DNA of 64,000 nucleotides from Qiania dongpingensis (lineage in GTDB: Bacteria; Bacillota; Clostridia; Lachnospirales; Lachnospiraceae), in contig NZ_CP060634.1 in assembly GCF_014337195.1 (NCBI RefSeq), positions 2,604,001 through 2,668,000 on the forward strand, in the 5' to 3' direction. The notes below the pieces were generated by a model that had not been told where the DNA came from, made no database searches, and saw only the letters and a program-made list of their open reading frames with translations. Shown here piece by piece: positions 8,854 through 17,700 of the stretch. The number at the start of each line of letters is the position of its first letter. Position 1 is the first letter of the stretch. The position numbers and the translations under genes were made by a program.

Positions 8854-10718
8854 ACCTGCTCACCATTGAGGATTTGACGAAGTCTTATACGGACAGACAA
8901 TTATTTGACCATGTATCCTTTTCGCTGGGCAGCGGGGAGAAGGTAGGGGTCATCGGCATCAACGGCACAGGGAAGAGCACTCTTCTTCGTATTGCAGCCG
9001 GACTGGAAGAACCGGACGGAGGCACGGTATCCATGGGGAACGGGCTTCATGTCCGTTATCTTCCTCAGACGCCGGTATTTAAAGAAGGAAGCCATGTCCT
9101 TTCCTGCGTGCTCGCGGGGAATGTGACAGAGCAGAATAAATGGGATATCGAGAGCCAGGCCAAAGCCATGCTGAATACATTGGACATACCGGATTTCATG
9201 CAGCCGGTGGAGGAACTGTCCGGCGGTCAGAGAAAGAGAGTGGCTCTGGCGAATACGCTGCTGTCTTCTGCAGATATCCTGGTCCTGGACGAGCCGACCA
9301 ACCATTTGGACAGCGAAATGGCCGGATGGCTGGAGGATTATTTAAAACGATTCAGAGGAGCCGTCATTATGGTCACCCATGACCGTTATTTCCTGGACAG
9401 CGTCTGCAGCCGGATCGTAGAGCTTGACAAGGGGCGCCTTTACAGCTACCAGGCCAATTATTCCGGATTTCTTCAGCGAAAAGCGGAGAGAGAGGCCATG
9501 GCCCTGGCGGCGGAACGGAAAAGACAGAGCCTTCTTAAGACGGAGCTCGCATGGATGATGCGGGGGGCGCGGGCCAGATCCACCAAGCAGAAAGCCCATA
9601 TCCAGCGGTTTGAGGAGCTTTTGAACGCCAAGGCGCCGGAGTCTGATGCCAGTGTGGAGATAAATTCGATAAAAAGCCGTCTTGGAAAGACCACCGTGGA
9701 GCTTCATGGGATATCCAAGTCCTACGGAAAGAATATCCTTTTAAAGGATTTCACTTATATCTTTTTAAAGGATGACAGGATCGGCGTCATCGGCCGGAAC
9801 GGCTGCGGCAAATCCACGCTTATGAAGATCATCATGGGGGCGGAGACGCCGGATGAAGGAGAGCTTGTCGTCGGCCAGACGGTGAAGCTGGGCTATTTTT
9901 CCCAGGAAAATGAATATATGGATCTGAGCCTGAGGGTGATCGATTATATCCGGAATGTGGCGGAATACGTGCCGACGGCCGACGGCAGTATAAGCGCTTC
10001 CCAGATGCTGGAGCGTTTCTTGTTCCCGCCGGATATTCAGTATACGGTCATAGAACGTCTTTCCGGCGGAGAACGGCGGCGGCTTTATCTTCTTCGGGTA
10101 CTGATGGAAGCGCCCAATGTGCTGATTCTGGATGAGCCGACCAACGATCTGGATATCCAGACGCTGATGGTCCTGGAGGATTATCTGGATACCTTTCCGG
10201 GAATCGTCATCGCCGTGTCCCACGACCGTTATTTTCTGGACCGGGTAACAAGAAGGATCTTTGCCTTTGAAGAAAACGGGGCGCTTGTCCAGTATGAAGG
10301 CGGATATACCGATTATCAGACAGCAGCGGAACGAAAACGCGCGGAGCAGGAGGCTCTGGATGCTTCCGGGAAGAGCCGGGGCCAGAATGGAAGGGCCGGG
10401 GGCCAGCGGGAGAACGGAGAGCAGCCGGCGGCGCAGGCATGGAAGCAGGATTCCCGGATGAAGCCCAGGAAACTTAAATTTACATTTCAGGAGCAAAGGG
10501 ATTTTGAAACGATAGAAGGGGAGATAGAAGCTCTGGAGACAGAGATTTCAGAAAAAGAGGCGGCCATCGAGGAAGCGGCTGCGGATTATGGCCGGCTTGG
10601 CCGGCTGATGGAAGAAAAACAGGAGCTGGAGAGCAGGCTGGAGGAGAAAATGGAGCGCTGGATGTATCTGGAAGACCTGGCCGCCAGGATCGAGGCGGGG
10701 GAGACGGTCTCAAAATAA
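8850..10718 (+). CDS. ABC-F ATPase, Uup-like, with C-terminal coiled coil
   Basis: 622 residues from the ATG at 8850, which overlaps the stop of xth. A longer in-frame extension upstream lies entirely inside xth and is not credible. Both halves are canonical: GINGTGKST and GRNGCGKST Walker A loops, [12 protein letters not shown] and [12 protein letters not shown] signatures, and [18 protein letters not shown] Walker B. After residue about 540 a low-complexity linker leads to a Glu/Lys-rich coiled coil, as in Uup. Uup-type proteins act on ribosomes or branched DNA. Coupling to an exonuclease gene is compatible with, but does not prove, a role in DNA transactions. Confidence 0.92.
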   Translation: MNLLTIEDLTKSYTDRQLFDHVSFSLGSGEKVGVIGINGTGKSTLLRIAAGLEEPDGGTVSMGNGLHVRYLPQTPVFKEGSHVLSCVLAGNVTEQNKWDIESQAKAMLNTLDIPDFMQPVEELSGGQRKRVALANTLLSSADILVLDEPTNHLDSEMAGWLEDYLKRFRGAVIMVTHDRYFLDSVCSRIVELDKGRLYSYQANYSGFLQRKAEREAMALAAERKRQSLLKTELAWMMRGARARSTKQKAHIQRFEELLNAKAPESDASVEINSIKSRLGKTTVELHGISKSYGKNILLKDFTYIFLKDDRIGVIGRNGCGKSTLMKIIMGAETPDEGELVVGQTVKLGYFSQENEYMDLSLRVIDYIRNVAEYVPTADGSISASQMLERFLFPPDIQYTVIERLSGGERRRLYLLRVLMEAPNVLILDEPTNDLDIQTLMVLEDYLDTFPGIVIAVSHDRYFLDRVTRRIFAFEENGALVQYEGGYTDYQTAAERKRAEQEALDASGKSRGQNGRAGGQRENGEQPAAQAWKQDSRMKPRKLKFTFQEQRDFETIEGEIEALETEISEKEAAIEEAAADYGRLGRLMEEKQELESRLEEKMERWMYLEDLAARIEAGETVSK

Positions 10719-10731
10719 AAGGAGGATAGCC

Positions 10732-12624
10732 TTGGATAAAATTCAAGTGGAGACATCATGGGTTAGGCCGCTTCCGCTGGGAGCGCAGACAGAAAACGGA
10801 CGTGTCCATGTGGCATTTACTTCTGAAACGGAAGGGACCGCCAGAATCCATCTTTATAAAAAGGGGAGAGAAAAAGAAACGAAAAGCTTCGTTTTTCCGG
10901 AGGAAAACAGGATGGGGGATGTGCGCTATATCGCCCTGTCCGGTTTTCGCCCGGAGGAATATGAATACAGCCTGTCGGTGGATGGAAAGCCGGTTAAGGA
11001 TATGTGCGCCCGTCTGGTGGCCGGACGGAGCAGATGGGGGACGCAGGCTGAGGCCGGCGAGCCTGTCCGGTATGGGTTTTTAACGGAAGGCTTTGACTGG
11101 GGGCAGGATAAAAGGCCGGGCTATCCCTTTGAGGATACGGTCCTCTACCGTCTCCATGTGAGAGGATTTACAAAGCATCCTTCTTCCGGCGTCAGGCATA
11201 AAGGAACATTTGAGGGCATTTTGGAGAAGATCCCGTATCTGAAGGGGCTGGGGGTCACCACGGTGGAGCTTCAGCTGCCGGATGAGTTCACAGAACTCCC
11301 CGCCGCACAGTCATGTCCCGGCCCATTTGATTCCGGAAGGGCAGAGGGGAAGCTCAATTACTGGGGATATGGGCCCGCATACTGCTTCGCGCCGAAAGCG
11401 GCGTATGGACTGCCGGAAAATACAGCCGGGGGTGTGGACGTCCAGTTTAAGCGGCTGGTAAAAGCTTTCCACGAGAATGGGCTGGAGGTTTCGGTGGAGC
11501 TTTATTTTGAACCGGACGCGGGGACGCCGTATCTGCTGGAATGTCTTCGCCACTGGGTACAGGAATACCATGTGGACGGCATCCACATCGGCGGACGTTT
11601 CGACGCCAGGGCAGTTTCAGAGGACCCCTCCCTGAGAGGAGTCAAATTGTTCGCGGGCGGATGGGACGGGGTCTGCCCTGCCGGAAAACGGTATCTGGCA
11701 GATTACCGGGATGATTTTTTAAAGGATATGCGGAAGCTCATCAAGGGAGATGAGGACCAGCTCCGCCCTCTGATCTATCATATGAAAGAAAATGGAGGGG
11801 GCAGGGGAAAGGTCAATTTTCTGGCGAACACCGACGGCTTTACCATGATGGACATGGTTTCCTATGACAGGAAGCACAACGAAGCCAACGGTGAGAACGG
11901 AAAGGACGGCACCGATTACAACTACAGCTGGAACTGCGGCGTGGAAGGCCCGACTAAAAAAAGAAGGATTCTGGAGCTGCGGAAGCGGCAGCTGCGCAAT
12001 GGCTGGGTCCTTCTCATGCTCGCCCAGGGAATACCCCTTATCTTGGCCGGAGATGAATGGGGAAATTCTCAGGACGGAAATAACAATGCTTACTGTCAGG
12101 ACAACGCGGTGGGCTGGGTGAACTGGAAAAAAGGGCGTTTAAATGAAGACATATATCTGTTTTCGAGATTTATGATTCAATTCCGGAGGAGGCATCCGAT
12201 GCTTCATAAGACGGGAGGTCTGAGGAGCATGGATTATCTAGGAGCCGGCTGTCCGGATTTTTCTGTCCACGGGGAGGCTCCCTGGTATCCGCGGTACGAG
12301 AATTACAGAAGGCAGCTGGGCTTTTTATACAGCGGGAAATATGCGGAAGGAAGTGAGGACGAGGATATCTACGTCATCCTCAATATGCACTGGGAGTCTC
12401 ATGTATTTTCCCTTCCTCATACAGGCGTGCTGTGGCATCTCGCGGTCCATACGGCGAAGGAGGAAATGAACGGGTTTTTCCCGGAGCCGCCTGTTCTGGA
12501 GGAGCAGGATTCCTTTAAGCTGGAGCCGAGAAGCATCGCTGTCTTTGTCTCGAAAAGGAGCTCCCGGCCGGAAGCTGAGGAAAGTGAAAGACAGGATAAA
12601 AATTGGGAGAAAGCCGGAAAATGA
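10732..12624 (+). CDS. GlgX/isoamylase-like GH13 protein lacking catalytic residues
   Basis: 630 residues, TTG start with AGGAGG at 10720-10725. An N-terminal beta domain (CBM48-like, about 1-110) precedes a GH13 barrel. GlgX hallmarks are clear: LYRLHVRGFTKHPSSGV, NYWGYGPAYCFAPK, KHNEANGENGKDGTDYN and LAGDEWGNSQDG. However the active site is gone. The nucleophile region reads VDGIHIGG (281-288) where GlgX has VDGFRFD. The acid/base region reads FAGGWDG (from 307) in place of AEPWD, and NTDG (366-369) replaces the HD motif while keeping only Asp368. The loop between regions I and II is shortened. A glucan-binding or regulatory pseudo-enzyme is likely. It is co-transcribed with the ABC-F gene. 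Confidence 0.85.
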   Translation: MDKIQVETSWVRPLPLGAQTENGRVHVAFTSETEGTARIHLYKKGREKETKSFVFPEENRMGDVRYIALSGFRPEEYEYSLSVDGKPVKDMCARLVAGRSRWGTQAEAGEPVRYGFLTEGFDWGQDKRPGYPFEDTVLYRLHVRGFTKHPSSGVRHKGTFEGILEKIPYLKGLGVTTVELQLPDEFTELPAAQSCPGPFDSGRAEGKLNYWGYGPAYCFAPKAAYGLPENTAGGVDVQFKRLVKAFHENGLEVSVELYFEPDAGTPYLLECLRHWVQEYHVDGIHIGGRFDARAVSEDPSLRGVKLFAGGWDGVCPAGKRYLADYRDDFLKDMRKLIKGDEDQLRPLIYHMKENGGGRGKVNFLANTDGFTMMDMVSYDRKHNEANGENGKDGTDYNYSWNCGVEGPTKKRRILELRKRQLRNGWVLLMLAQGIPLILAGDEWGNSQDGNNNAYCQDNAVGWVNWKKGRLNEDIYLFSRFMIQFRRRHPMLHKTGGLRSMDYLGAGCPDFSVHGEAPWYPRYENYRRQLGFLYSGKYAEGSEDEDIYVILNMHWESHVFSLPHTGVLWHLAVHTAKEEMNGFFPEPPVLEEQDSFKLEPRSIAVFVSKRSSRPEAEESERQDKNWEKAGK

Positions 12625-13331
12625 CAGAGAAGAAAATAGGACTCAGCGCGCTGGCGCTGAAATGGATAGCGGTGATCACGATGCTTACGGATCACTTGGG
12701 GATTGCCCTCCTTGGGACGGCGCCGGACGCGGTCTGCGGGGGCATGAGGATCGCCGGGAGGCTGGCGTTCCCCATTTACTGCTTCCTGCTGGTGGAGGGT
12801 TTTTATCATACCAGCAATATTAAAAAATATTTAATACGTCTGGGCGTGTTTGCGCTGGTATCGGAAATCCCCTTTGACCTGCTTTTATTCGGACGGATAT
12901 TCTATGCGGATTATCAAAACGTATTTTTTACCCTGTTCATCGGCCTGCTGCTGTTGTATCTTTACAGCCGGTTCCTGGCTAATGTGCAGCCCATATACGC
13001 CATTATGGCTTTTGTTTCTATGCTGTGTCTGGCGTTTGTGATCCGGAGCGATTATGGGGCAGAAGGCGTGCTGATCATTTTTCTGTTTTATTTTTTCCGC
13101 ACCCGTCCCGTCCCCATGGTCATCAGTATCGGCATCGTCCTGTTCTTAATGGGAGGGATTGAGCCTTTTGCCATGCTGGCGTTTCTGCCGATCGCGGTCT
13201 ATAACGGAGAGAGGGGCGGCAGGATTCCGGATTCCCCGGCCAAGCGTATCTGGCAGAAGTATTTCTTCTATTGTTTTTATCCGGTTCATTTAGTTTTATT
13301 GTGGGCAGCGGAACATTTTCTGCTCACCTGA
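12621..13331 (+). CDS. TraX-family membrane protein
   Basis: 236 residues from the ATG at 12621, which overlaps the upstream stop codon (ATGA). About seven or eight hydrophobic segments with KWIAVITMLTDHLG near the N-terminus and a middle block GGMRIAGRLAFPIYCFLLVEGFYHT are typical of the TraX family. TraX is named for F-pilin N-acetylation; chromosomal Firmicutes members are integral membrane acyltransferase-like proteins whose substrate is unknown. The C-terminal FFYCFYPVHLVLLW segment is also conserved. There is no conjugation gene nearby, so the pilin link should not be assumed. Confidence 0.85.
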   Translation: MTEKKIGLSALALKWIAVITMLTDHLGIALLGTAPDAVCGGMRIAGRLAFPIYCFLLVEGFYHTSNIKKYLIRLGVFALVSEIPFDLLLFGRIFYADYQNVFFTLFIGLLLLYLYSRFLANVQPIYAIMAFVSMLCLAFVIRSDYGAEGVLIIFLFYFFRTRPVPMVISIGIVLFLMGGIEPFAMLAFLPIAVYNGERGGRIPDSPAKRIWQKYFFYCFYPVHLVLLWAAEHFLLT

Positions 13332-13365
13332 AAAAGACGAACATATAGAGATTGGAGTGTGTGTT

Positions 13366-14508
13366 ATGGGAAACAACGCAGAGACAAAGAGAGAGGGAAT
13401 CATCGTGGCAGGGACGCTCACGCTGGATTTGACCCCGGTATTTGAGTCCCAGAAAAAAGCGGGGGCCGTGGAGGAAATCCTGGTTCCCGGGAAGGTCGTC
13501 CATGTGGCGGGCATCGACATCCACCCGGGAGGCGCCGTTTCCAATACGGGCCTTGGCCTTAAGGTCCTGGGTGCAAAGGTACATCCTATCGGAAAAGTCG
13601 GCAAAGACGAGTTGGGAGACATCGTCTGCCGTTATTATGAAAAGTATGGAGCGGCGGAAGACCTAATCGTGGACGGCAGCATTTCCACGTCTTATTCCAT
13701 TGCGCTGGCGCCTCCTGGAATCGACCGGATCTTTCTTCATGATCCCTGTGCGGGGAATACCTTCCGGAAGGATGATATCGACAAAACGCTTTATGAGACA
13801 GCCGAGGTCTTCCATTACGGATACCCGCCGGTCAGCCATTACCTTTATATCAATGACGGGGCGGAATGCATTGCCATGATGAAGGAAGCGAAGGAAGCCG
13901 GAGTGGCCACCTCCGTAGACTTATGCGCGGTGGATCCGGAATGTGAGAGCGGCCGCGCGGACTGGATCGGGATCATCCGGAAGCTTTCTCCGTATGTGGA
14001 TTTCTTTGAGCCGAGCATTGAGGAGCTCATCTTCTATCTGGACAGGGATAAATATAACCGCCTGTTTGCCGAGGCACAGAACGGCGATATGATCGGGCTT
14101 CTGGATATGGAAAGGGATGTGAAGCCTCTGGCGGAGCAGCTGATTTCCTGGGGAGCAAAAGTAGTGCTTGTGAAATGCGGTTATAAAGGATTATATCTGA
14201 TGACCGCGGGAGCCGGCGCCTTGGCCGGGATCGGCGGAGGTATCTCGCTCAATCCGGAGGACTGGGCGGATAAAGCGTGCTTTGAGAGAAGCTACGTGCC
14301 GGATCAGGTGCTTTCGGGCACGGGTGCGGGAGATACGACCATTGCCGCGTTCCTTTACGCGGTGACGCAGGGATATTCCAGAGAAAGATGCCTGCAGCTG
14401 GCGGCGGCGACAGGAGCATCCTGTGTGGAATCCTATGATGCGCTGGGCGGCCTGAAGAGCTTTGAGGAGCTGATACGGAAAATCGACGCAGGCTGGAAGA
14501 AACAATAG
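13366..14508 (+). CDS. PfkB-family carbohydrate kinase
   Basis: 380 residues from ATG 13366, with TTGGAG at 13352-13357. Ribokinase-fold signatures are present: GGAVSNTGLGLKVLGAKV (N-terminal PfkB signature), a YTSYSIAL-like lid (STSYSIALAP), and the C-terminal LSGTGAGDTTIAAF with the catalytic Asp and anion hole. It phosphorylates a sugar or nucleoside with ATP in the cytosol; the substrate cannot be told. It has a 36-base gap to the TraX gene and shares a bidirectional terminator with the convergent membrane gene. Confidence 0.9.
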   Translation: MGNNAETKREGIIVAGTLTLDLTPVFESQKKAGAVEEILVPGKVVHVAGIDIHPGGAVSNTGLGLKVLGAKVHPIGKVGKDELGDIVCRYYEKYGAAEDLIVDGSISTSYSIALAPPGIDRIFLHDPCAGNTFRKDDIDKTLYETAEVFHYGYPPVSHYLYINDGAECIAMMKEAKEAGVATSVDLCAVDPECESGRADWIGIIRKLSPYVDFFEPSIEELIFYLDRDKYNRLFAEAQNGDMIGLLDMERDVKPLAEQLISWGAKVVLVKCGYKGLYLMTAGAGALAGIGGGISLNPEDWADKACFERSYVPDQVLSGTGAGDTTIAAFLYAVTQGYSRERCLQLAAATGASCVESYDALGGLKSFEELIRKIDAGWKKQ

Positions 14509-14515
14509 AGCAAAT

Positions 14516-14565
14516 AAAAGGAGCTGCGCCGGCTGAAGTCATTTAGCGGGCTGCTGCTCCTTTTT
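14516..14565. terminator. Bidirectional terminator
   Basis: AAAAGGAGC and GCTCCTTTTT flank an interrupted GC-rich stem. It serves the PfkB gene (+) and covers the 3' end of the membrane gene (-). Confidence 0.75.
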
Positions 14566-15412
14566 GATTATGAACGGTGTATCTCATTCTCAGGAAGAAA
14601 GTCATAGCTGTGACGAGCAGGATGATGCCTGACCCTGTCCACAGATTCATCTGTTTCTGCCACGGGGCATCGCCGCCGAAAGTCTCAAGCATGGCTGTCT
14701 GTAAAGAAAACACGGAGACAAGGGCCGCGGTGAGTGTGACGGCTTTACTGGCTGAGTAAACGGGATTATTAAGCTTCCGGTATCTCACAATATTGACGAT
14801 GGCGAGAATAAGGCTGTAGAAGGTATAGCCGGCGGCGGCATAGATGATGGAGCCGGGATACCTGGCTGCTTTTCCGAAATAAACGGTATATAAGCCTATG
14901 CAGATGACTGTGGCTGTCAGGATCGGAAGCAGGTATCCGGAAAACCGGAATTTTTGAAAATTCAGGCTGGGATCTTGCTTCTTTTTTCTGACACGGCGGA
15001 GCAGCAGGACCTTTTCTGTGCTGAGAAGCATGTAGTAGAGCGCTGTCATGCCAAACCATACAGAATGAAGACAGATACCCACGGCGGCTTTGTATATAGA
15101 ATAGATCATGCTGACCGCGAACGACCCATAGAGGGATACCTCCGCTTTAAAATCCAGCTCCGTCAGATACCGGTGGAAGAAGACGCTGCGGTGGAGCAGA
15201 GCCCTTCCTTTTTTCACCAGGACGATCATCCGCAGAACAATGGCGGCCGTTGTATAAGCAGAGACCATGTATATGGTATAAGCGGCAGCCGGATTAACGG
15301 GTTTCCAGATAAAAACAACAGCCAGGAGCACGGAGGAAACAAGGGACAGAAAAATAAGCAGCAGGATATTGGGATATAACAGCCTGTGAAGGATCTGTTT
15401 TTGCCGTTCCAT
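14543..15412 (-). CDS. Uncharacterised polytopic membrane protein
   Basis: 289 residues from MERQKQILHR; upstream in-frame sequence is a shadow of the neighbour and has no hydrophobic pattern. I see about eight transmembrane segments in pairs separated by short basic loops (VRKKKQDP, VRYRKLNN). I recognise no catalytic motif. It is the third gene of a minus-strand cluster (76-residue repeat protein, 123-residue membrane protein, this one) that diverges from a TetR regulator. Co-regulation with a regulator suggests an inducible envelope function. Confidence 0.75.
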   Translation of the reverse strand: MERQKQILHRLLYPNILLLIFLSLVSSVLLAVVFIWKPVNPAAAYTIYMVSAYTTAAIVLRMIVLVKKGRALLHRSVFFHRYLTELDFKAEVSLYGSFAVSMIYSIYKAAVGICLHSVWFGMTALYYMLLSTEKVLLLRRVRKKKQDPSLNFQKFRFSGYLLPILTATVICIGLYTVYFGKAARYPGSIIYAAAGYTFYSLILAIVNIVRYRKLNNPVYSASKAVTLTAALVSVFSLQTAMLETFGGDAPWQKQMNLWTGSGIILLVTAMTFFLRMRYTVHNQKGAAAR

Positions 15413-15423
15413 GGTCACACTTC

Positions 15424-15795
15424 CTATCGCAGCCCTTTTCGGACTGGTATGAGGCAGAGAAACAGGAGGATTCCCACGATTCCTACTACGATGCCGGGGA
15501 TCAAAAGTCCTTCCCAGACCATGGTCATGCACATTCCAGTGCCCAGTACCAAAGCGGCTGCGACTCCAAGTGCGGCGGTCCCTGCAGCTTTTGCGCGCAG
15601 GACGACAGCAGGCTTTCCCTGCATCCGGCGGCGGACGATCCGCATTGCGAGCAGAACAACCAGACCGGCGATGCCGGCAAAAACTCCCTGCCGGAATGTT
15701 CCCCATTCGGAGATCAGACACATGCACATTCCCAGCGCGAATAATATTCCTCCCACTGTTCCCATGACCAGAGAGACAAAGTTGATTTTTTTCAT
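15424..15795 (-). CDS. Small four-helix membrane protein with internal duplication
   Basis: 123 residues with four hydrophobic segments (about 7-27, 34-53, 70-90, 97-116). The two halves look duplicated: each has a GMCM motif at the end of its first helix (GMCMCLISEW and GMCMTMVWEG), followed by a Gly/Ile/Val-rich helix and a basic end (RIVRRR, IPVRKG). The start codon overlaps the stop of the preceding 76-residue gene. No family recognised beyond its association with the TetR-controlled cluster. Confidence 0.75.
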   Translation of the reverse strand: MKKINFVSLVMGTVGGILFALGMCMCLISEWGTFRQGVFAGIAGLVVLLAMRIVRRRMQGKPAVVLRAKAAGTAALGVAAALVLGTGMCMTMVWEGLLIPGIVVGIVGILLFLCLIPVRKGLR

Positions 15796-16022
15796 TTACT
15801 TCTCCTTTCCTGGCGTTCGGCATGTTCTTTTTTTACCTGCTCAGCATGTTCGACGACTCTGGCCCTCGCTTCCTCGATGGTTTCTCCTTCATCGGCCAGA
15901 AAAGTATTGATAAACAGATCTTCCACCTTTTTATATCCGGAGACCACGCTGTTTTCCATCTTCTTGTATCCGCCTGTTACGGCATTTTCGATCTTTTTAT
16001 TTGCTTCTTTGAATTTGGACAT
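15792..16022 (-). CDS. Small soluble repeat protein, first gene of TetR-divergent cluster
   Basis: 76 residues, start at 16022 with AAGGAAAAAAC upstream. The first half has a tandem 11-residue repeat (IENAVTGGYKK, MENSVVSGYKK, then VEDLFINTF). The second half is a highly charged helix ending HAERQERRSK. Such proteins are common in gut Clostridia but, to my knowledge, uncharacterised. It is probably cytosolic and amphipathic and may associate with the membrane proteins encoded downstream, given the 4-base overlap with the next gene. Confidence 0.75.
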   Translation of the reverse strand: MSKFKEANKKIENAVTGGYKKMENSVVSGYKKVEDLFINTFLADEGETIEEARARVVEHAEQVKKEHAERQERRSK

Positions 16023-16041
16023 CTTGTTTTTTCCTTTCTGT

Positions 16042-16098
16042 GAAACAGTTGTTTGTGTTTCTGTTGTATAGTATAATGTCTCCGAAAGAACAGAACAA
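16042..16098. promoter_or_regulatory. Overlapping divergent promoters with TetR-type operator
   Basis: Plus strand: TTGTTT (16049-16054), 17 bases, TATAAT (16072-16077), towards the TetR gene. Minus strand: TTGTTC (16093-16098), 17 bases, TATACT (16070-16075), towards the membrane cluster. The -10 elements overlap. A perfect dyad GAAACA-N8-TGTTTC (16042-16061) covers the plus -35 and the minus start site, a natural place for TetR to repress both. Confidence 0.6.
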
Positions 16099-16139
16099 TC
16101 ATCAATATATGTGCATTTGTTGAGATAATGGAGGTCTGC

Positions 16140-16661
16140 ATGAATACGCCGAATAATAAACGCAGGAGAGATTCTCAGAAAAGAATCGAGGCGGCCTTTA
16201 TACAACAGCTCCAGTACCTGGATCTGAATAAAATTTCTGTTACGGATATCTGTAAATCGGCCGGTGTGAACAGGACTACTTTCTATGCGAACTATCTGGA
16301 TGTCTATGACCTGGCGGATGCCGTGCAGAGAAAGCTGGAAGAAGAGGTTTTCGGCTTGTATAAGGAAGAGCGGGAACAAAAGTATAACAGCAATGATTTT
16401 CTGAAGCTTTTTCGCCATATCAAGGAAAATCAGATGTTCTACAAAACGTATTTCAAGCTGGGGCTGGACGGGAAATTTGAAATTACGGAATATGACGTAC
16501 ATCAGGCCGCATCCTATTATGACAATCAATATATTGAATATCATATGGAATTTTTCCGAAACGGGCTGAATGCCATAATCAAGAAGTGGCTGCAGAATGA
16601 CTGTGAAGAATCGCCGGAAGAGATAGCCTCCATTATTATGGCGGAATATGGGGCAAAGTGA
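16140..16661 (+). CDS. TetR/AcrR-family regulator
   Basis: 173 residues from ATG 16140 with GGAGG at 16130-16134 (an ATG at 16128 lacks a site). Helix-turn-helix: NKISVTDICKSAGVNRTTFY, the canonical TetR recognition segment. The C-terminal domain is acidic and aromatic-rich, as in ligand-binding TetR_C domains, but the ligand is unknown. It diverges from the three-gene membrane cluster with overlapping promoters and a shared dyad, so repression of that cluster and itself is the likely role. Confidence 0.9.
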   Translation: MNTPNNKRRRDSQKRIEAAFIQQLQYLDLNKISVTDICKSAGVNRTTFYANYLDVYDLADAVQRKLEEEVFGLYKEEREQKYNSNDFLKLFRHIKENQMFYKTYFKLGLDGKFEITEYDVHQAASYYDNQYIEYHMEFFRNGLNAIIKKWLQNDCEESPEEIASIIMAEYGAK

Positions 16662-16689
16662 GCCGGGGAATATCCTCAGTGTGAATAAT

Positions 16690-16726
16690 GCGGCCCGCTG
16701 CATTATGTGCGCGGGCCGCTTATTCT
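16690..16726. terminator. Terminator between TetR and MerR genes
   Basis: Perfect 9-bp stem GCGGCCCGC/GCGGGCCGC, loop of 12, followed by TTATTCT. It lies between convergent genes. Confidence 0.75.
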
Positions 16727-16732
16727 GTCCGA

Positions 16733-17605
16733 TTAAAGGTTTGCTTTTTCCAGATAAGCCTGTATTGCGCGCCCGATGAATTCTGACGCGCCGATTCCGT
16801 ATTTTTTGTCGGTGGTTTCGATGAAAGCGGGGCTCGTCAGATATAGCTCAGCCATGAAGGACCAATGGTTTTCTCCCATGTCCATGGTTCCGTTGCAGTC
16901 ATCGGTAAAAGAGATCAATTCCCGGACAGCTTTCTGGACCTCGGGGGAGGCGGTGTCCCTGCCTAAGTCAGCCGTGAGCTTTTTGGTGAGCTCTTCTGTT
17001 TTTTCAATGAGACCGGGAACCTCCGGTTGGGAAACAGAAGGGCCGTGGGACAAATATTCCAGGAAATTTTTTTTCATGGCGTTTGTGAAATTTTCCAGGC
17101 TGCCATACTCTTTTACCGCCATATCTGCTGTTTCTTCTTCATTTCCTTTTAATCCAGAGATCATCTTGTCGAAAGCTTCCATGCTTCCCAGACGTTCCGT
17201 GATCTCATCCGCATGGGTCATTTTGAACTCATTCAGAGCGCGGAAATAATCGTTCATGTCAAAATCTTTAAATTCCATACATCGTTCTCCTTTCGCAAGC
17301 TTATCCAATAACTTTAACAGAGCGTTCAGCCGGTCTCGCTTTATGAGAATCAGTTCTCTCTGCTTTTTAAATGCCGCGGTTTTGTCAAACTGCGGATTCT
17401 CCATGATCGCCTTGATTTCCTTTAAAGTGAAATCCAGTTCCTTAAAAAACAGTATCTGCTGCAGAGTCTCCAGTGCGGCGTCGTCATATAAGCGGTATCC
17501 CGCGGCGGTCACCTCCGTCGGCCTGAACAGGCCGATCTCGTCGTAGAACTGGAGGGTCCGTACACTGATACCGGTGAGTGAAGATACTTGTTTTACTGTC
17601 ATCAT
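16733..17605 (-). CDS. MerR-family regulator with TipAS effector domain
   Basis: 290 residues. The N-terminal MerR winged helix is clear (VKQVSSLTGISVRTLQFYDE, then AAGYRLYDDAALETLQQI), followed by a dimerisation coiled coil. The C-terminal 140 residues (NEFKMTHADEI... LISFTDDCNGTMDMGENHWS) form a TipAS-like antibiotic-recognition domain. TipA-type proteins activate multidrug-response promoters after binding cyclic peptide drugs; the ligand here is unknown. The start has a perfect AGGAGGTGAT at 17612-17621. The promoter has the stretched 19-base spacer that MerR proteins untwist, so it likely regulates itself. No exporter gene is adjacent. Confidence 0.92.
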   Translation of the reverse strand: MMTVKQVSSLTGISVRTLQFYDEIGLFRPTEVTAAGYRLYDDAALETLQQILFFKELDFTLKEIKAIMENPQFDKTAAFKKQRELILIKRDRLNALLKLLDKLAKGERCMEFKDFDMNDYFRALNEFKMTHADEITERLGSMEAFDKMISGLKGNEEETADMAVKEYGSLENFTNAMKKNFLEYLSHGPSVSQPEVPGLIEKTEELTKKLTADLGRDTASPEVQKAVRELISFTDDCNGTMDMGENHWSFMAELYLTSPAFIETTDKKYGIGASEFIGRAIQAYLEKANL

Positions 17606-17628
17606 ATCCGATCACCTCCTTGCTCTAT

Positions 17629-17659
17629 ACTGTACACTATCACCATGCGTGAGAGTCAA
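17629..17659 (-). promoter_or_regulatory. MerR-type promoter/operator with 19-bp spacer
   Basis: On the minus strand TTGACT (17654-17659) and TACAGT (17629-17634) are separated by 19 bases. The spacer region carries the near-palindrome ACTCTCAC-GCATG-GTGATAGT. This is the layout of a MerR-activated promoter. Confidence 0.7.
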
Positions 17660-17700
17660 TGGTTTTTTTCTCCTTTCTGCCGCACCATACATAGGAGCGG

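Noticed and set aside
14543..15823. A 426-codon minus-strand frame
   Set aside because: The first 137 codons are a shadow of the 123-residue membrane gene; the credible protein starts at 15412.
15792..16703. A 303-codon minus-strand frame
   Set aside because: Most of it is antisense to the TetR gene. Only the last 76 codons from 16022 have a ribosome site and family-like sequence.
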